From: CAZVVT01 sp964630595 | GTDB lineage: Bacteria; Chlamydiota; Chlamydiia; Chlamydiales; VFKH01 | Direction: 5' to 3' | Assembly (NCBI GenBank): GCA_964630595.1 | Contig: CAZVVT010000003.1 | Span: 78,640 to 142,639 of the forward strand | Length of the DNA stretch: 64,000 bases | Shown here: positions 48,299 through 57,096 of the stretch, piece by piece | How the letters are laid out: each line of letters starts with the position of its first letter | Position numbering within the stretch: position 1 is the stretch's first letter | Position numbers and translations under genes: made by a program | Notes under the pieces: model-generated | The model's database searches: none | What the model saw: only the letters and a program-made list of their open reading frames with translations | Told to the model about the DNA's origin: nothing

Positions 48299-49046
48299 AA
48301 TCGTCCGCAAGAGCTGACGCAGCGCCTGCTCGGTTCACAGCCTCAGCAATTCGTTGATCTGAACGTGTCATGGCTCGACGTCCGTTCGGAGCACTGTTTC
48401 CGCGTCTGCCTCCCCACGCTCTAAAAGCACTTCGGCCTCTTGTTGGTGGGCGCGCTGGAGCAGCAACAATAGTATCACTTCCGGAGGAGCCATCCGAGGA
48501 GGCTTTGCTGGCTCTTACATCTCCCTCTACCCAAGCTTCTGTAGTAGGGGTTACCGCTCCTGCCGAAGCAGCGGGAGGATCTCCCACTATAAGAGTGCAA
48601 AAATAGCTTTTGCCCTCTTGCTCTCCGATGATGAGTGCGCCATGCAAGGCAGTTAATTCGCGATCAAGTGCACTTTCCGGAGGAACTTGGGCGCCCGAAC
48701 CCCATCCCTCATCTCTTCGGGAGAGATTCGCGATTCGCTGCTGGATGTTCCTATACTTAAGGGAGTTTTGATGCCCTGTTTGTAAGCGGTCAAGAGCAAC
48801 GTTCCAGTTGCAACCAAAAATGCGAGCTACAGCATAGCAGACGATGAGGACGCCGCGAGAAAAAGAGGTGCTATGCTGTCCATAGCTCCACGCTTGGAAG
48901 CGGCTGAGGGCGTGAGCAGCTCTCTCTCCCTCTGCAGGAAAGTGGATTGTCTGGGGACGGCATACGGAAACCGCTGCTCTGGGTGAAGGCATCGGGCCGC
49001 TTGTCGACCCATATGGACCAGATAATGGTGATGGTGCTGCTGCCAT
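48276..49046 (-). CDS. Hypothetical low-complexity protein upstream of pgk
   Basis: From ATG 49046 a 256-residue frame with a Pro/Ser/Gly-rich N terminus (MAAAPSPLSGPYGSTSGP), a middle with a cysteine-containing hydrophobic patch (SRGVLIVCYAVARIFGC), and a disordered Ser/Ala/Arg-rich C terminus. The frame continues upstream to 49364, but that part is antisense to pgk and discarded. The composition suits a secreted chlamydial protein, though nothing proves it. The opposite strand has only short frames, so this is the more likely coding strand. Confidence 0.5.
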   Translation of the reverse strand: MAAAPSPLSGPYGSTSGPMPSPRAAVSVCRPQTIHFPAEGERAAHALSRFQAWSYGQHSTSFSRGVLIVCYAVARIFGCNWNVALDRLQTGHQNSLKYRNIQQRIANLSRRDEGWGSGAQVPPESALDRELTALHGALIIGEQEGKSYFCTLIVGDPPAASAGAVTPTTEAWVEGDVRASKASSDGSSGSDTIVAAPARPPTRGRSAFRAWGGRRGNSAPNGRRAMTRSDQRIAEAVNRAGAASALADDSRDSQRD

Positions 49047-49100
49047 TGATTCTAATACTCCTGGGCGGGAAGAATACCATCTAACGGACAAGAGGGCAAT

Positions 49101-50258
49101 ATGCACAAAGGAATTCACCAGTTGAACGTGAAGGGAAAACGCGTGCTGGTGCGTGTCGATTTTAATGTGCCCATGGAAAAGGGGGTGATCAGCGATGACA
49201 CGCGCATTAAAGCGAGTTTGCCTACGATTCAATGGCTCGTGGCCCAAGGTGCCAAAGTGATTTTGATGAGCCACTTGGGGCGGCCAGAGGGAAAAAAGGA
49301 TCCAGCTTGTTCTCTCAAACCCTGTGCGACGCGCTTGAGCCAGCTGCTGCAGCAGCCGGTGCACATGGCTCCCGACTGCATTGGAGAGGCGACTAAAGCC
49401 CTCTGCGCGCAGATGAAGAATGGTGAAGTAACTCTTTTAGAAAATCTGCGCTTTCACCCCGAAGAAGAAAAACCGACGAAAGAGTTTGTGGATCAGCTCG
49501 CTGCGCTCGGGGAAGTCTATGTCAATGATGCTTTCGGCACAGCACACCGAGCCCATGCTTCGACAGTAGAGGTGGCACAGCGCATTCCGGAGAAGGCGGC
49601 GGGTCTTTTGCTACAAAAAGAGATCGATTTTTTGGGCGGCGCTTTGCTGGAGCCCAAACGCCCCTTTATGGCCATCATTGGCGGCGCCAAAATCTCGAGT
49701 AAGTTGGGAGTGATCAAGGTGCTCATCGAAAAGGTAGATGAGCTCTTTATTGGCGGCGCTATGGCCTATACCTTTTTCAAGGCACAAGGACTGGCGATAG
49801 GCAATAGTTTGGTGGAAGATAGTCTGATTCCAGAAGCGCTCTCTTTAATGAAGCGAAAACCCATTCATTTTGCCCGCGATTTGGTGGTCACAAATGGAAG
49901 CGAAGTCCGTGTGATAGAGGTCTCTAGAGGCATTCCGGAGGGGTTTGAGGGGGTCGACATCGGGCCGAAAACGGCCGCAGAATGGGCCGGGGGCCTTCGG
50001 GGGGCCAAAACCATCTTCTGGAATGGGCCTTTGGGGCGGTTTGAGCAGCCCGAATTTGCCAAAGGAACGATGCAAGTAGCTAAGGCTGTGGTAGATAGCG
50101 GTGCAATTTCGGTGGTGGGGGGAGGGGATTCAGCGGCCGCTTTAGAGCAGCTGGGGCTGGCGACCCAAGTCACACACCTTTCTACGGGGGGTGGGGCGAG
50201 TTTGGAGTTCATTGAGAAGGGAACCCTACCTGGAATTGTTGCATTAAAGGTCCCTTGA
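49101..50258 (+). CDS. pgk: Phosphoglycerate kinase
   Basis: Glycolytic ATP-forming step from 1,3-bisphosphoglycerate. The 385 residues show RVDFNVPMEKGVISDDTRI, SHLGRPEG, LLENLRFHPEEE, NDAFGTAHRAHAST, IIGGAKISSKLGV and the ATP loop VGGGDSAAAL followed by STGGGASLEF. Start ATG 49101 follows AGAGGG. Divergent from the hypothetical gene; followed by the tlc leader. Confidence 0.96.
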   Translation: MHKGIHQLNVKGKRVLVRVDFNVPMEKGVISDDTRIKASLPTIQWLVAQGAKVILMSHLGRPEGKKDPACSLKPCATRLSQLLQQPVHMAPDCIGEATKALCAQMKNGEVTLLENLRFHPEEEKPTKEFVDQLAALGEVYVNDAFGTAHRAHASTVEVAQRIPEKAAGLLLQKEIDFLGGALLEPKRPFMAIIGGAKISSKLGVIKVLIEKVDELFIGGAMAYTFFKAQGLAIGNSLVEDSLIPEALSLMKRKPIHFARDLVVTNGSEVRVIEVSRGIPEGFEGVDIGPKTAAEWAGGLRGAKTIFWNGPLGRFEQPEFAKGTMQVAKAVVDSGAISVVGGGDSAAALEQLGLATQVTHLSTGGGASLEFIEKGTLPGIVALKVP

Positions 50259-50283
50259 GTGATAACCAGAACCATGATATACT
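50255..50283 (+). promoter_or_regulatory. Candidate strong promoter of the tlc leader
   Basis: TTGAGT (50255-50260) overlaps the pgk stop; a 17-bp spacer leads to TATACT (50278-50283). Both boxes are close to consensus. It would start a transcript at about 50290 that meets a terminator hairpin before reaching tlc. Confidence 0.6.
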
Positions 50284-50330
50284 CTTCGGCGAGGTAGGGG
50301 CAAAAGTGGCAACTGTTGCGCAACAAAAGA

Positions 50331-50366
50331 CCGATTCAGATGAAGCATCTGAGTCGGTTTTTTTTT
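50331..50366 (+). terminator. Rho-independent terminator or attenuator between pgk and tlc
   Basis: CCGATTCAGATG (50331-50342) and CATCTGAGTCGG (50346-50357) form a 12-bp stem with one wobble and a 3-base loop, followed by nine T. It ends pgk transcripts. Because a good promoter lies upstream of it (50255-50283), it may also act as an attenuator of tlc or end a short RNA of about 75 bases. A perfect palindrome, TGTTGCGCAACA, sits at 50314-50325 in the same leader. Confidence 0.88.
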
Positions 50367-50397
50367 GCGCAAATCCGTTTAACCCGAGTGGTCCTGC

Positions 50398-52026
50398 ATG
50401 AAGGAAGAAAAGGCTCCGACCTTTAGTCGATGGCGAACCTATTTGTGGCCTATTGAGCGTCACGAGCTGGCAAAGTTCCTCCCTTTGCTGTTCATGGCTT
50501 TCTTCGTTGTGTTCAATTATAACATTCTCCGTAACCTAAAAGAGGCTCTTGTCGTCACCGCAGAGTCCTCAGGTGCTGAAGTCATCCCCTTTATTAAAGT
50601 ATGGGTATTGTTGCCCATGGCTGTGCTGCTGGCCTTCATCTTTACTCGTTTGATGGGGCGTTATTCCCGCGAAAAGGTCTTCTACATGATGCTGGGCGGC
50701 TTTCTCGCCTTTTTCGCTCTCTTTACATTTGTCCTCTATCCGCTGCGAGACTATGTGCACCCTCATGGTTTTGCCGATTGGTTAACCACCGTTCTTCCGA
50801 TGGGCTGTAAAGGGTTGATTGCGATGATTCGCTACTGGACCTTTACCGGTTTTTACGTACTTGCGGAACTGTGGAGCAGCATCATCGTCAGCGTGCTCTT
50901 CTGGGGCTATGCGAACGAAATCACCCGCGTGAAAGAGGCGAACCGCTTTTATGGTCTATTGGGCATCGGGGCTAACTTTTCAGGAGTTGCTGCCGGTCAA
51001 GTCTCGATTCTTCTCTCGCCGCACCACTTCAATCCCGCTATTCCCTTCGGCCAGGACGCTTGGGAGCAGTCGCTCATTTTGCTGACGCTTGCGATTTTGG
51101 CCTCGGGTGGATTGGTGATGGGAATTTATCGATGGTTGAACAGAAATGTGGTTGCCAAAGAGACCATTCACACGCAAGAGCGCATTGTTGAAAAACCGAA
51201 AGTCAAGATGTCGATGCGAGAAAACTTTGCCTATCTGGCGCAATCTCGCTATCTCATAGCGATCGCCTTTGTGGTGTTGAGCTACAACGTCGTCATCAAC
51301 TTGACAGAGGTGATGTGGAAAGCGCAGGTACGCGAGCTTTATCCCAATACCAATGACTACTTCACCTACATGAGCCAGATCACGACGATCACAGGAGTGA
51401 TTGCCACGCTGACCGCGCTCTTTATTTCGGGAAATGCTTTGCGCAAGTGTGGGTGGACCTTTACAGCCATGATTCCTCCAGCGATCTTGCTGGTCACAAG
51501 CATTGGCTTCTTCTCCTTCTTGCTCTTCCAGGATCCATTGACAGGCATTATGGCTCTTTTGGGCACCACGCCTTTAGCGCTGGCGGTGCTTTTTGGTTCC
51601 GTACAGAACTGCTTGAGTAGAGCTTCGAAGTACACCCTCTTTGATTCAACAAAAGAGCTCGCCTTCATCCCGCTCGACCGAGAATCCAAAACGAAGGGTA
51701 AAGCGGCCATTGATGGTGTGGGCTCGCGTATGGGCAAATCAGGCGGATCGATCGTCTATCAAGGCTTACTGATCGTCTTTGGTACGCTGGCAGCGACGAC
51801 TCCCTACGTAGCCGCTCTTCTTTTGGGGATGATTGTTCTCTGGATGTTCGCTGTAAAATCGCTGGGGCGCCGCTTTACTGAGTTGGTTGCACACCACGAA
51901 TCCCTGCACATCGCGGAGGGCGAACAGACCGTGCACTCTGTAGAGCCCATTCCTGAAGAGGCCACGGCTGCTGCATTTGCTGAGGTAAAAGATGGCAGCA
52001 GCCCTGCCCCGCTCCCGAATAACTAA
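50398..52026 (+). CDS. tlc: ATP/ADP translocase (nucleotide transport protein)
   Basis: Exchanges host ATP for bacterial ADP, the energy-parasitism transporter shared by chlamydiae, rickettsiae and plastids. The 542 residues contain about eleven hydrophobic spans. The N terminus ELAKFLPLLFMAFFVVFNYN and the loop NLKEALVVT, then FWGYANEITRVKEANRFYGL and DSTKELAFIPLD, are typical of the family. It may import ATP or, as some chlamydial paralogues do, other nucleotides. The leader has a promoter and attenuator-like hairpin. A small membrane protein gene overlaps its 3' end. Confidence 0.96.
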   Translation: MKEEKAPTFSRWRTYLWPIERHELAKFLPLLFMAFFVVFNYNILRNLKEALVVTAESSGAEVIPFIKVWVLLPMAVLLAFIFTRLMGRYSREKVFYMMLGGFLAFFALFTFVLYPLRDYVHPHGFADWLTTVLPMGCKGLIAMIRYWTFTGFYVLAELWSSIIVSVLFWGYANEITRVKEANRFYGLLGIGANFSGVAAGQVSILLSPHHFNPAIPFGQDAWEQSLILLTLAILASGGLVMGIYRWLNRNVVAKETIHTQERIVEKPKVKMSMRENFAYLAQSRYLIAIAFVVLSYNVVINLTEVMWKAQVRELYPNTNDYFTYMSQITTITGVIATLTALFISGNALRKCGWTFTAMIPPAILLVTSIGFFSFLLFQDPLTGIMALLGTTPLALAVLFGSVQNCLSRASKYTLFDSTKELAFIPLDRESKTKGKAAIDGVGSRMGKSGGSIVYQGLLIVFGTLAATTPYVAALLLGMIVLWMFAVKSLGRRFTELVAHHESLHIAEGEQTVHSVEPIPEEATAAAFAEVKDGSSPAPLPNN

Positions 52027-52339
52027 CGGGGTGGGTGAAGAGCCCCTCTGGTGCGACTTTCTCTTTTTTGCCCCCTTGGCAGCTACGGAAGGGTTTTGCG
52101 ATCTTGCGCGGGGCAAGCTCAGCAATCGCTGGCATATTCTCTGGATCTTGCCCGTAGGAGCGCTGGTTCACGGCACTGCAGCGGCATGGATGATGGTGGC
52201 TGCAAGTGTTGCTTTACTCGCAGCGGCTATTGCAGTCGGGCCCTCCCGACCAACCGGCGCACACTTAGCCCTTGATTCATGGCGCTTACTGCAATGTAGC
52301 GGATTTTCCTTTGCCCGCATTTTTTGGCCGATACTATGA
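51992..52339 (+). CDS. Small membrane protein between tlc and the ABC-F gene
   Basis: A 115-residue frame with ATG 51992 placed 6 bases after GAGGT. A hydrophobic stretch at about 48-82 (WILPVGALVHGTAAAWMMVA and following) suggests one or two spans. The stop overlaps the next gene's ATG as ATGA (52336-52339). The coupled ends support a real gene, although the first 12 codons overlap tlc. No family recognised. Confidence 0.5.
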   Translation: MAAALPRSRITNGVGEEPLWCDFLFFAPLAATEGFCDLARGKLSNRWHILWILPVGALVHGTAAAWMMVAASVALLAAAIAVGPSRPTGAHLALDSWRLLQCSGFSFARIFWPIL

Positions 52340-54099
52340 CCTTGTATGTCAACTGTCAGAAGCTTTCCAAAGCTTTTGGTAACCGCATTCTTTTTGAAGA
52401 GCTCTCCTTCAGCATTTTTTCTAAAGACCGCATTGCGCTCATTGGACCCAATGGTTCGGGCAAGTCGACGCTGCTCAAGATCATGGCAGGTTTGGAGTCG
52501 CCCAGTTCCGGCTCGATGGCCGTGCGCAAAGGGACCCGCATTGGGTATGTGCCGCAAACCTGCTCCTTTCCTGATCTGACGCCCAAAGACATTTTGCTAC
52601 AGGCGATCAAGGACGATCGTAGCGACTATGAAAAGGAGCTCGAAGCGGAAACGTGGCTTTCTAAGCTTGGCTTCAAAGGAGATGAGCCGCTGGCTTCACA
52701 GCTTTCCGGTGGATGGAAAAAGCGCCTCAGCATAGCGCAGCAGTTGATTCAGTCGCCCGATCTGCTCTTGCTCGATGAACCGACCAACCACTTGGACCTG
52801 GAGGGGATCTTGTGGTTGGAGAAGTTTTTACGCCGAGAAGCGCCCTGCTATCTACTCGTCAGTCACGACAGAGCTTTTCTGCAGAACATGGTCTCACGTG
52901 TCATCGAGATCAACTACATCTATCCAGAAGGGCTCTTTACCGTCGAGGGAAGCTACGCCAACTTTCTCGAAAAGCGCGAGCAATTCATCTCCGGTCAATT
53001 AGAGCAGCAGCGCTCTGTGGCCTCCAAGGCGCGCAAAGAGCAGGCCTGGCTGCGCGAATCTCCCAAAGCGCGCACAACCAAGGCGCAGTCGCGCATCGAC
53101 GGGGCCAACGAAGTGCTGCAAGAGCTGGCCGACTTAAAAAATCGCAACCGCACGCGCACAGCAGCCATTGACTTTTCTGCCACAGAGCGAGAAACCAAAA
53201 AGCTTCTCACCCTTAAGAACGTTGCCAAAAGTTTAAGCGACCGCCTTCTCTTCAACCATCTCGATTTTACCCTCTCTCCCGGCACGCGCATGGGGTTGAT
53301 GGGACCCAACGGCTCGGGCAAAACAACGCTCCTGCGCATCCTGGCGGGTGAAATCACCCCCGATCAGGGAACTATTAAGATGGCAGACGATCTCAAGATC
53401 GTCTACTTCGACCAGCACCGCAATCAGCTGCCCGACCATATCACGTTGCGTGAAGCCCTTTCGCCCACGGGTGACTTCGTCAACTTCCGCGGCCAACTCA
53501 TTCACGTCAATGGCTGGTGCAAGCGCTTCCTCTTCTCCCCCGACATCTTGGATATGCCCATCGACAAGCTCTCCGGAGGCGAAAGAGCGCGCATTGCTAT
53601 TGCGCATCTCATGTTGCAACCCGCCGACATTCTTCTTCTCGACGAACCCACCAATGACTTGGACATCGCCACTCTCGAAACTCTTGAAGAGAGTTTGCTT
53701 GAGTTTCCCGGCGCTCTCATTCTCATTACGCACGACCGCTTCATGCTCAACCGCATCTGCTCGCGCTTCCTCGTCTTCGGCGATCCTCATAACATGAGGG
53801 TCTATGTCGACTATGCGCAGTGGGAAGCAAGCCTCGCGCCTGCACCCGAAAAGTCCAAAGAGAAAAAAGAGAAGGTGCAGCGAGCACAACCCAAGCTCTC
53901 CTACGCAGAGAAAAAAGAACTCGAGCAACTCGAGAAACAAATCGCCGATCTAGAAGGCAAGGTGCGAAAGCTCAATGGCCTGCTCGAAACCCCTGAAGTT
54001 GCTCTCGACGCTGAAAAATTGCGCACTATCTGCGCCGAGATCGGCCTTCATGAAAGCCACATCGAACGCCTCTATTTGCGGTTTATGGAATTAAGTTAA
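52336..54099 (+). CDS. ABC-F family ATPase (Uup-like)
   Basis: Two ABC domains without membrane segments. First: Walker A GPNGSGKSTLLKIM, signature LSGGWKKRLSIAQ, Walker B LLLLDEPTNHLD. Second: GPNGSGKTTLLRIL, LSGGERARIAIAH, ILLLDEPTNDLD. A linker (about 240-290) joins them, and the C terminus is a coiled coil (about 510-587, EKKELEQLEKQIADLEGKV). ABC-F proteins act on ribosomes or DNA; the C-terminal coiled coil is Uup-like. ATG 52336 (MTLYVNC), 587 residues. Confidence 0.92.
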   Translation: MTLYVNCQKLSKAFGNRILFEELSFSIFSKDRIALIGPNGSGKSTLLKIMAGLESPSSGSMAVRKGTRIGYVPQTCSFPDLTPKDILLQAIKDDRSDYEKELEAETWLSKLGFKGDEPLASQLSGGWKKRLSIAQQLIQSPDLLLLDEPTNHLDLEGILWLEKFLRREAPCYLLVSHDRAFLQNMVSRVIEINYIYPEGLFTVEGSYANFLEKREQFISGQLEQQRSVASKARKEQAWLRESPKARTTKAQSRIDGANEVLQELADLKNRNRTRTAAIDFSATERETKKLLTLKNVAKSLSDRLLFNHLDFTLSPGTRMGLMGPNGSGKTTLLRILAGEITPDQGTIKMADDLKIVYFDQHRNQLPDHITLREALSPTGDFVNFRGQLIHVNGWCKRFLFSPDILDMPIDKLSGGERARIAIAHLMLQPADILLLDEPTNDLDIATLETLEESLLEFPGALILITHDRFMLNRICSRFLVFGDPHNMRVYVDYAQWEASLAPAPEKSKEKKEKVQRAQPKLSYAEKKELEQLEKQIADLEGKVRKLNGLLETPEVALDAEKLRTICAEIGLHESHIERLYLRFMELS

Positions 54100-54119
54100 A
54101 TTGCAAATAGGGCTATAAT
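54091..54119 (+). promoter_or_regulatory. Candidate promoter for the 54144 gene
   Basis: TTAAGT (54091-54096), overlapping the last codons of the ABC-F gene, 17-bp spacer, TATAAT (54114-54119). The ATG at 54144 is 24 bases later. Confidence 0.55.
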
Positions 54120-54143
54120 AGTGCGGGAGATTTTTCCAAAGAT

Positions 54144-55943
54144 ATGAGCGTCATTGTTTCGAGTCGAGATCCTTATCAGAGTGTTCGTGACACAGTAACC
54201 AGCTTGCCGGCGGAGGCTCGCGGACGGGCATACCTCGTGGCGGCAGAGCTTTTTAGTCGCCGGATCACTCTTGATGACGCCTTACGCGCATTTTACCCGG
54301 ATCTTAAAGATCGAATTCGCGCCCTTTCCCCGAGAGCTTTAGTCAATACTCGTGCCCTTGCGGATGTCATCATGCAAGCAGCAGGAGTGTTGGTTCCCGG
54401 TCTGGAACTTGGAGCTGTGCGGCCACCACCTCCTCTTCCGATGGAAGATTCTGCTGAACATGGGCGAGCTGTTGTCGAACATATGCACACTCAACAAGCA
54501 GTTCTCTATTTCTTAAGAAAAGAAATGGCTGCTGAGCGTTGGGCGACTGTTCGAGGCGTTGTGCAATCAGCCGCTTTTACTCTGGCAGAGCTGCGCCCTC
54601 TTTTTGTGGGCGATGGGCCTCTTTTCTGGAACATTCCGCTCAATGATTTGGAAAAAGAGGCGTTGCTGAGAGACCTTATCGAGGACAATCCGGAAGAGGC
54701 TCTTGCCTTGGCAGGCGATACCACTGGTGAGCTGAAAACTCTCTTTGCTCGTGTAGGTATGCGCGTATTTGTCGCAGCGAATGAACCATTGGACAAACTG
54801 CTGCGATGGGTGGACCTATCTCCGGACGTGTTGCAGCAGATGATGGAGGCTCTCTGCGTTCGCAATAAGACAGAACTTTTGGCGGCTTTTCTGGACCGCT
54901 TTCCTGAACACATGGCCTTTATTTGCGCCACTCTCTACTCCCATCACCACGGCGCAACCGCTCTAGCTTTACTGAGCCGAGTATATCTGCCGCCCGGCGG
55001 AGAAAAGGCGGCGCTTGCCTCCTGTTTACGAGGGGTTGCAGCGAGGGGACGAGCATCTGACATCCATGCGGTATTGAAGCGTTTTCTGGCCACAAGACCC
55101 ACAGGGGATGAATTGACTCTAGCCTGTAAGGCTTGCGCTTATGAGGCGGGTCGTAGTGGCAACGACAGTATTGTACAGCTCATCGACAAGAAAATTGCGG
55201 GGCTGCCAAAAAAGGACGCAAAGAGTCTTGCGAAAGTCATCGCCATTCATGCTTGGGTAGGCACTACAGAAGCGGAAAACGCCTCTGCAAGAGTGCTGGC
55301 AGAGAAAATTATTGAGCAGAATCGAAAGGTGCAGCTCGGCGTAGTCATTCTCTCAGATCAGCCCACGGAAGATTTGATCACGGATGCGGTAGTATCCCTA
55401 GCTTCTTCGGATTACGCAATAGAGCGATTGTTTGGTTTTTGGGATTGGGAAGCTGTGCGCCCGGGCGTTCGCGAAAAGCAGATTCGAATCGCTTGCGTTA
55501 ATGCCATCCAATTTGGTCGCATGGCAAATCTGATAGCTCTCTTGGACCATCCAGCAGTTGCTGTGATGGAGGACCGTGAACATTTTGCTCTAGTAAAAGA
55601 GATGGCTTGTTTTGCGGCCCAATGTGGTCACACTGCTATCGTGAACGCTGTGTTGCGGCATCCATGGGTTAGTGAGCATGCTGTCGGAGCACGCTTTGGA
55701 TTGCTACGCGCTATTGGGTATGATGCCGCTGAGAGGGGCCAAATTGCCACCATGAACGCTGTGTTGAACCATCCATGGATTTCTACATTGGATCCTGTGG
55801 GGCGTTTAGATGTGATGCGTGGGATTGCTTTTGGCGCTAGTCGGCATCGTGAAGCAACTGAAGAGGCTCTTTGGGCTCATCCACTGTTTGCTGCGCTGAA
55901 TCGCGCACAGCGACAAGATGTGCGGCGCGATATTGTCAGGTGA
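54144..55943 (+). CDS. Helical repeat protein with ankyrin-like C-terminal units
   Basis: A 599-residue soluble protein, mostly helical. The C-terminal third contains related units of roughly 35-40 residues, each with a small-residue helix then 'AVLxHPW': AIQFGRMANLIALLDHP, AAQCGHTAIVNAVLRHPW, AAERGQIATMNAVLNHPW and GASRHREATEEALWAHP. This resembles degenerate ankyrin repeats, which mediate host-protein binding in many intracellular bacteria. The N-terminal two thirds show weaker repeats and a PPPPLP motif (about 94-99). No signal peptide. Own promoter; accessory in appearance. Function unknown. Confidence 0.72.
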   Translation: MSVIVSSRDPYQSVRDTVTSLPAEARGRAYLVAAELFSRRITLDDALRAFYPDLKDRIRALSPRALVNTRALADVIMQAAGVLVPGLELGAVRPPPPLPMEDSAEHGRAVVEHMHTQQAVLYFLRKEMAAERWATVRGVVQSAAFTLAELRPLFVGDGPLFWNIPLNDLEKEALLRDLIEDNPEEALALAGDTTGELKTLFARVGMRVFVAANEPLDKLLRWVDLSPDVLQQMMEALCVRNKTELLAAFLDRFPEHMAFICATLYSHHHGATALALLSRVYLPPGGEKAALASCLRGVAARGRASDIHAVLKRFLATRPTGDELTLACKACAYEAGRSGNDSIVQLIDKKIAGLPKKDAKSLAKVIAIHAWVGTTEAENASARVLAEKIIEQNRKVQLGVVILSDQPTEDLITDAVVSLASSDYAIERLFGFWDWEAVRPGVREKQIRIACVNAIQFGRMANLIALLDHPAVAVMEDREHFALVKEMACFAAQCGHTAIVNAVLRHPWVSEHAVGARFGLLRAIGYDAAERGQIATMNAVLNHPWISTLDPVGRLDVMRGIAFGASRHREATEEALWAHPLFAALNRAQRQDVRRDIVR

Positions 55944-55947
55944 GGCT

Positions 55948-56445
55948 TCATGCCTCTTGCAGACGAGCAAAGAGCTCGACCCAGTTCATCGCAGCAATGA
56001 CTACCAAAAAGAGATAGGGAACGGGGCCGACGGAGAGGTGGAAGCTGGTGGCTAAAAGAAGAACCAGCTGGAGCACTGTGGTGACTTTGCCGCACCAGGT
56101 CGCCTCTAACTTAATGCGCTTCCATGCGCCCTTGTACCACATCCAAATCGCAAAGAGGCCCAGCGATAAGTCGCGGGCGAAGAAGGTGGCAACTTGCCAT
56201 ATCGTAGGGTGAACTTCCGAGACGATAACGGCGAGGCAGAAGAAGATGTAGAAGCGGTCGGCGAGAGGGTCGAGGATGGCGCCGGCGCGAGAGGTCCAAC
56301 GGAATTTGCGGGCGAGGTAGCCATCGAGAAAGTCGGTGATCAGAGCAAGGGTTACGGAGAGCGCGCGCAAGAGAGGGTCGGGGCTCAAAAAGAGAAAGGC
56401 GAGCGGGATGCGGGCAAGCGAGAAGAGGTTAGGAATTGCGTTCAT
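55948..56445 (-). CDS. pgsA: CDP-alcohol phosphatidyltransferase (PgsA-like)
   Basis: Makes phosphatidylglycerophosphate or a related phospholipid head group at the membrane. The signature D-x2-DG-x2-AR-x8-G-x3-D-x3-D is visible in DFLDGYLARKFRW followed by TSRAGAILDPLADR. 165 residues with about five spans; short for the family (about 180-200). The substrate alcohol is not certain. Its start overlaps the DedA gene. Confidence 0.85.
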   Translation of the reverse strand: MNAIPNLFSLARIPLAFLFLSPDPLLRALSVTLALITDFLDGYLARKFRWTSRAGAILDPLADRFYIFFCLAVIVSEVHPTIWQVATFFARDLSLGLFAIWMWYKGAWKRIKLEATWCGKVTTVLQLVLLLATSFHLSVGPVPYLFLVVIAAMNWVELFARLQEA

Positions 56446-57079
56446 TGGCGGCTTTCAATAGGCGTCGTTTTCTGATCCATAACAGAGTACACGACAAGAC
56501 AATTACTGCGGCAGCTGCAGCGGTGATCCAGAAGGGTAGGCCCAATTCCTTGGCAAAGCTGAAAATTGCGTGCCAGTGGTGGCCGAAGGAGTAGGAGAGC
56601 CAGAACCCCAAGCTCGTGGAGATGAAGGAGGCGATGCCGTCCATGAAAAGGAATTTGGGGAAGGAGATCTTGCCCATCCCTGCACTGATGAAGAGGCAGT
56701 TGCGTACGCCGAAGGGGACAAAGCGGCCAACGATGAAGGTTGCAATGCCCCATTTTTCGTAAAAAGAGTGCATCCGATTAAGGCGCTCTTGTGTGATGAA
56801 CTTTTTAAACCAGCGCAGCTGCAGCAGCTTAGGCCCTAAAAGCCGACCGGTCCAGTAAGCGATCCAATCCGAAATATAGGCGCCGACGAAGAGCGTGGCC
56901 CACAGTAAGTAGAGATGCTCGGGAACAATGGCAGAGGCAAGAACACCGGCAGTCAAAATCATCAGATCTTCCGAGATAGGAAGATGGAAGCCCGCTAATA
57001 GCAGCGAAACAAAAATGATCCAGTAACCCCATTCGGGGTGGGCATAAATCAAACCGATGATGAGAATGTCGATGCCCAT
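56429..57079 (-). CDS. DedA-family (SNARE-associated domain) membrane protein
   Basis: A 216-residue membrane protein with about five spans. Family features: ILTAGVLASAIVPEH, FVGAYISDWIAYWTGRLLG, and RFVPFGVRNCLFISAGMGKI, whose Arg-Pro core is typical. DedA proteins flip undecaprenyl phosphate or other lipids. It overlaps pgsA by 17 bases. Confidence 0.87.
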   Translation of the reverse strand: MGIDILIIGLIYAHPEWGYWIIFVSLLLAGFHLPISEDLMILTAGVLASAIVPEHLYLLWATLFVGAYISDWIAYWTGRLLGPKLLQLRWFKKFITQERLNRMHSFYEKWGIATFIVGRFVPFGVRNCLFISAGMGKISFPKFLFMDGIASFISTSLGFWLSYSFGHHWHAIFSFAKELGLPFWITAAAAAVIVLSCTLLWIRKRRLLKAANERNS

Positions 57080-57096
57080 AGCAGGAGCAGTATATC

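Noticed and set aside
48370..48606. 78-codon plus-strand frame as the real gene between dnaQ and pgk
   Set aside because: Short, no ribosome site, and covers only part of the gap; the minus-strand frame spans nearly all of it.
49047..49364. Upstream extension of the hypothetical gene over pgk
   Set aside because: Antisense to the highly conserved start of pgk.
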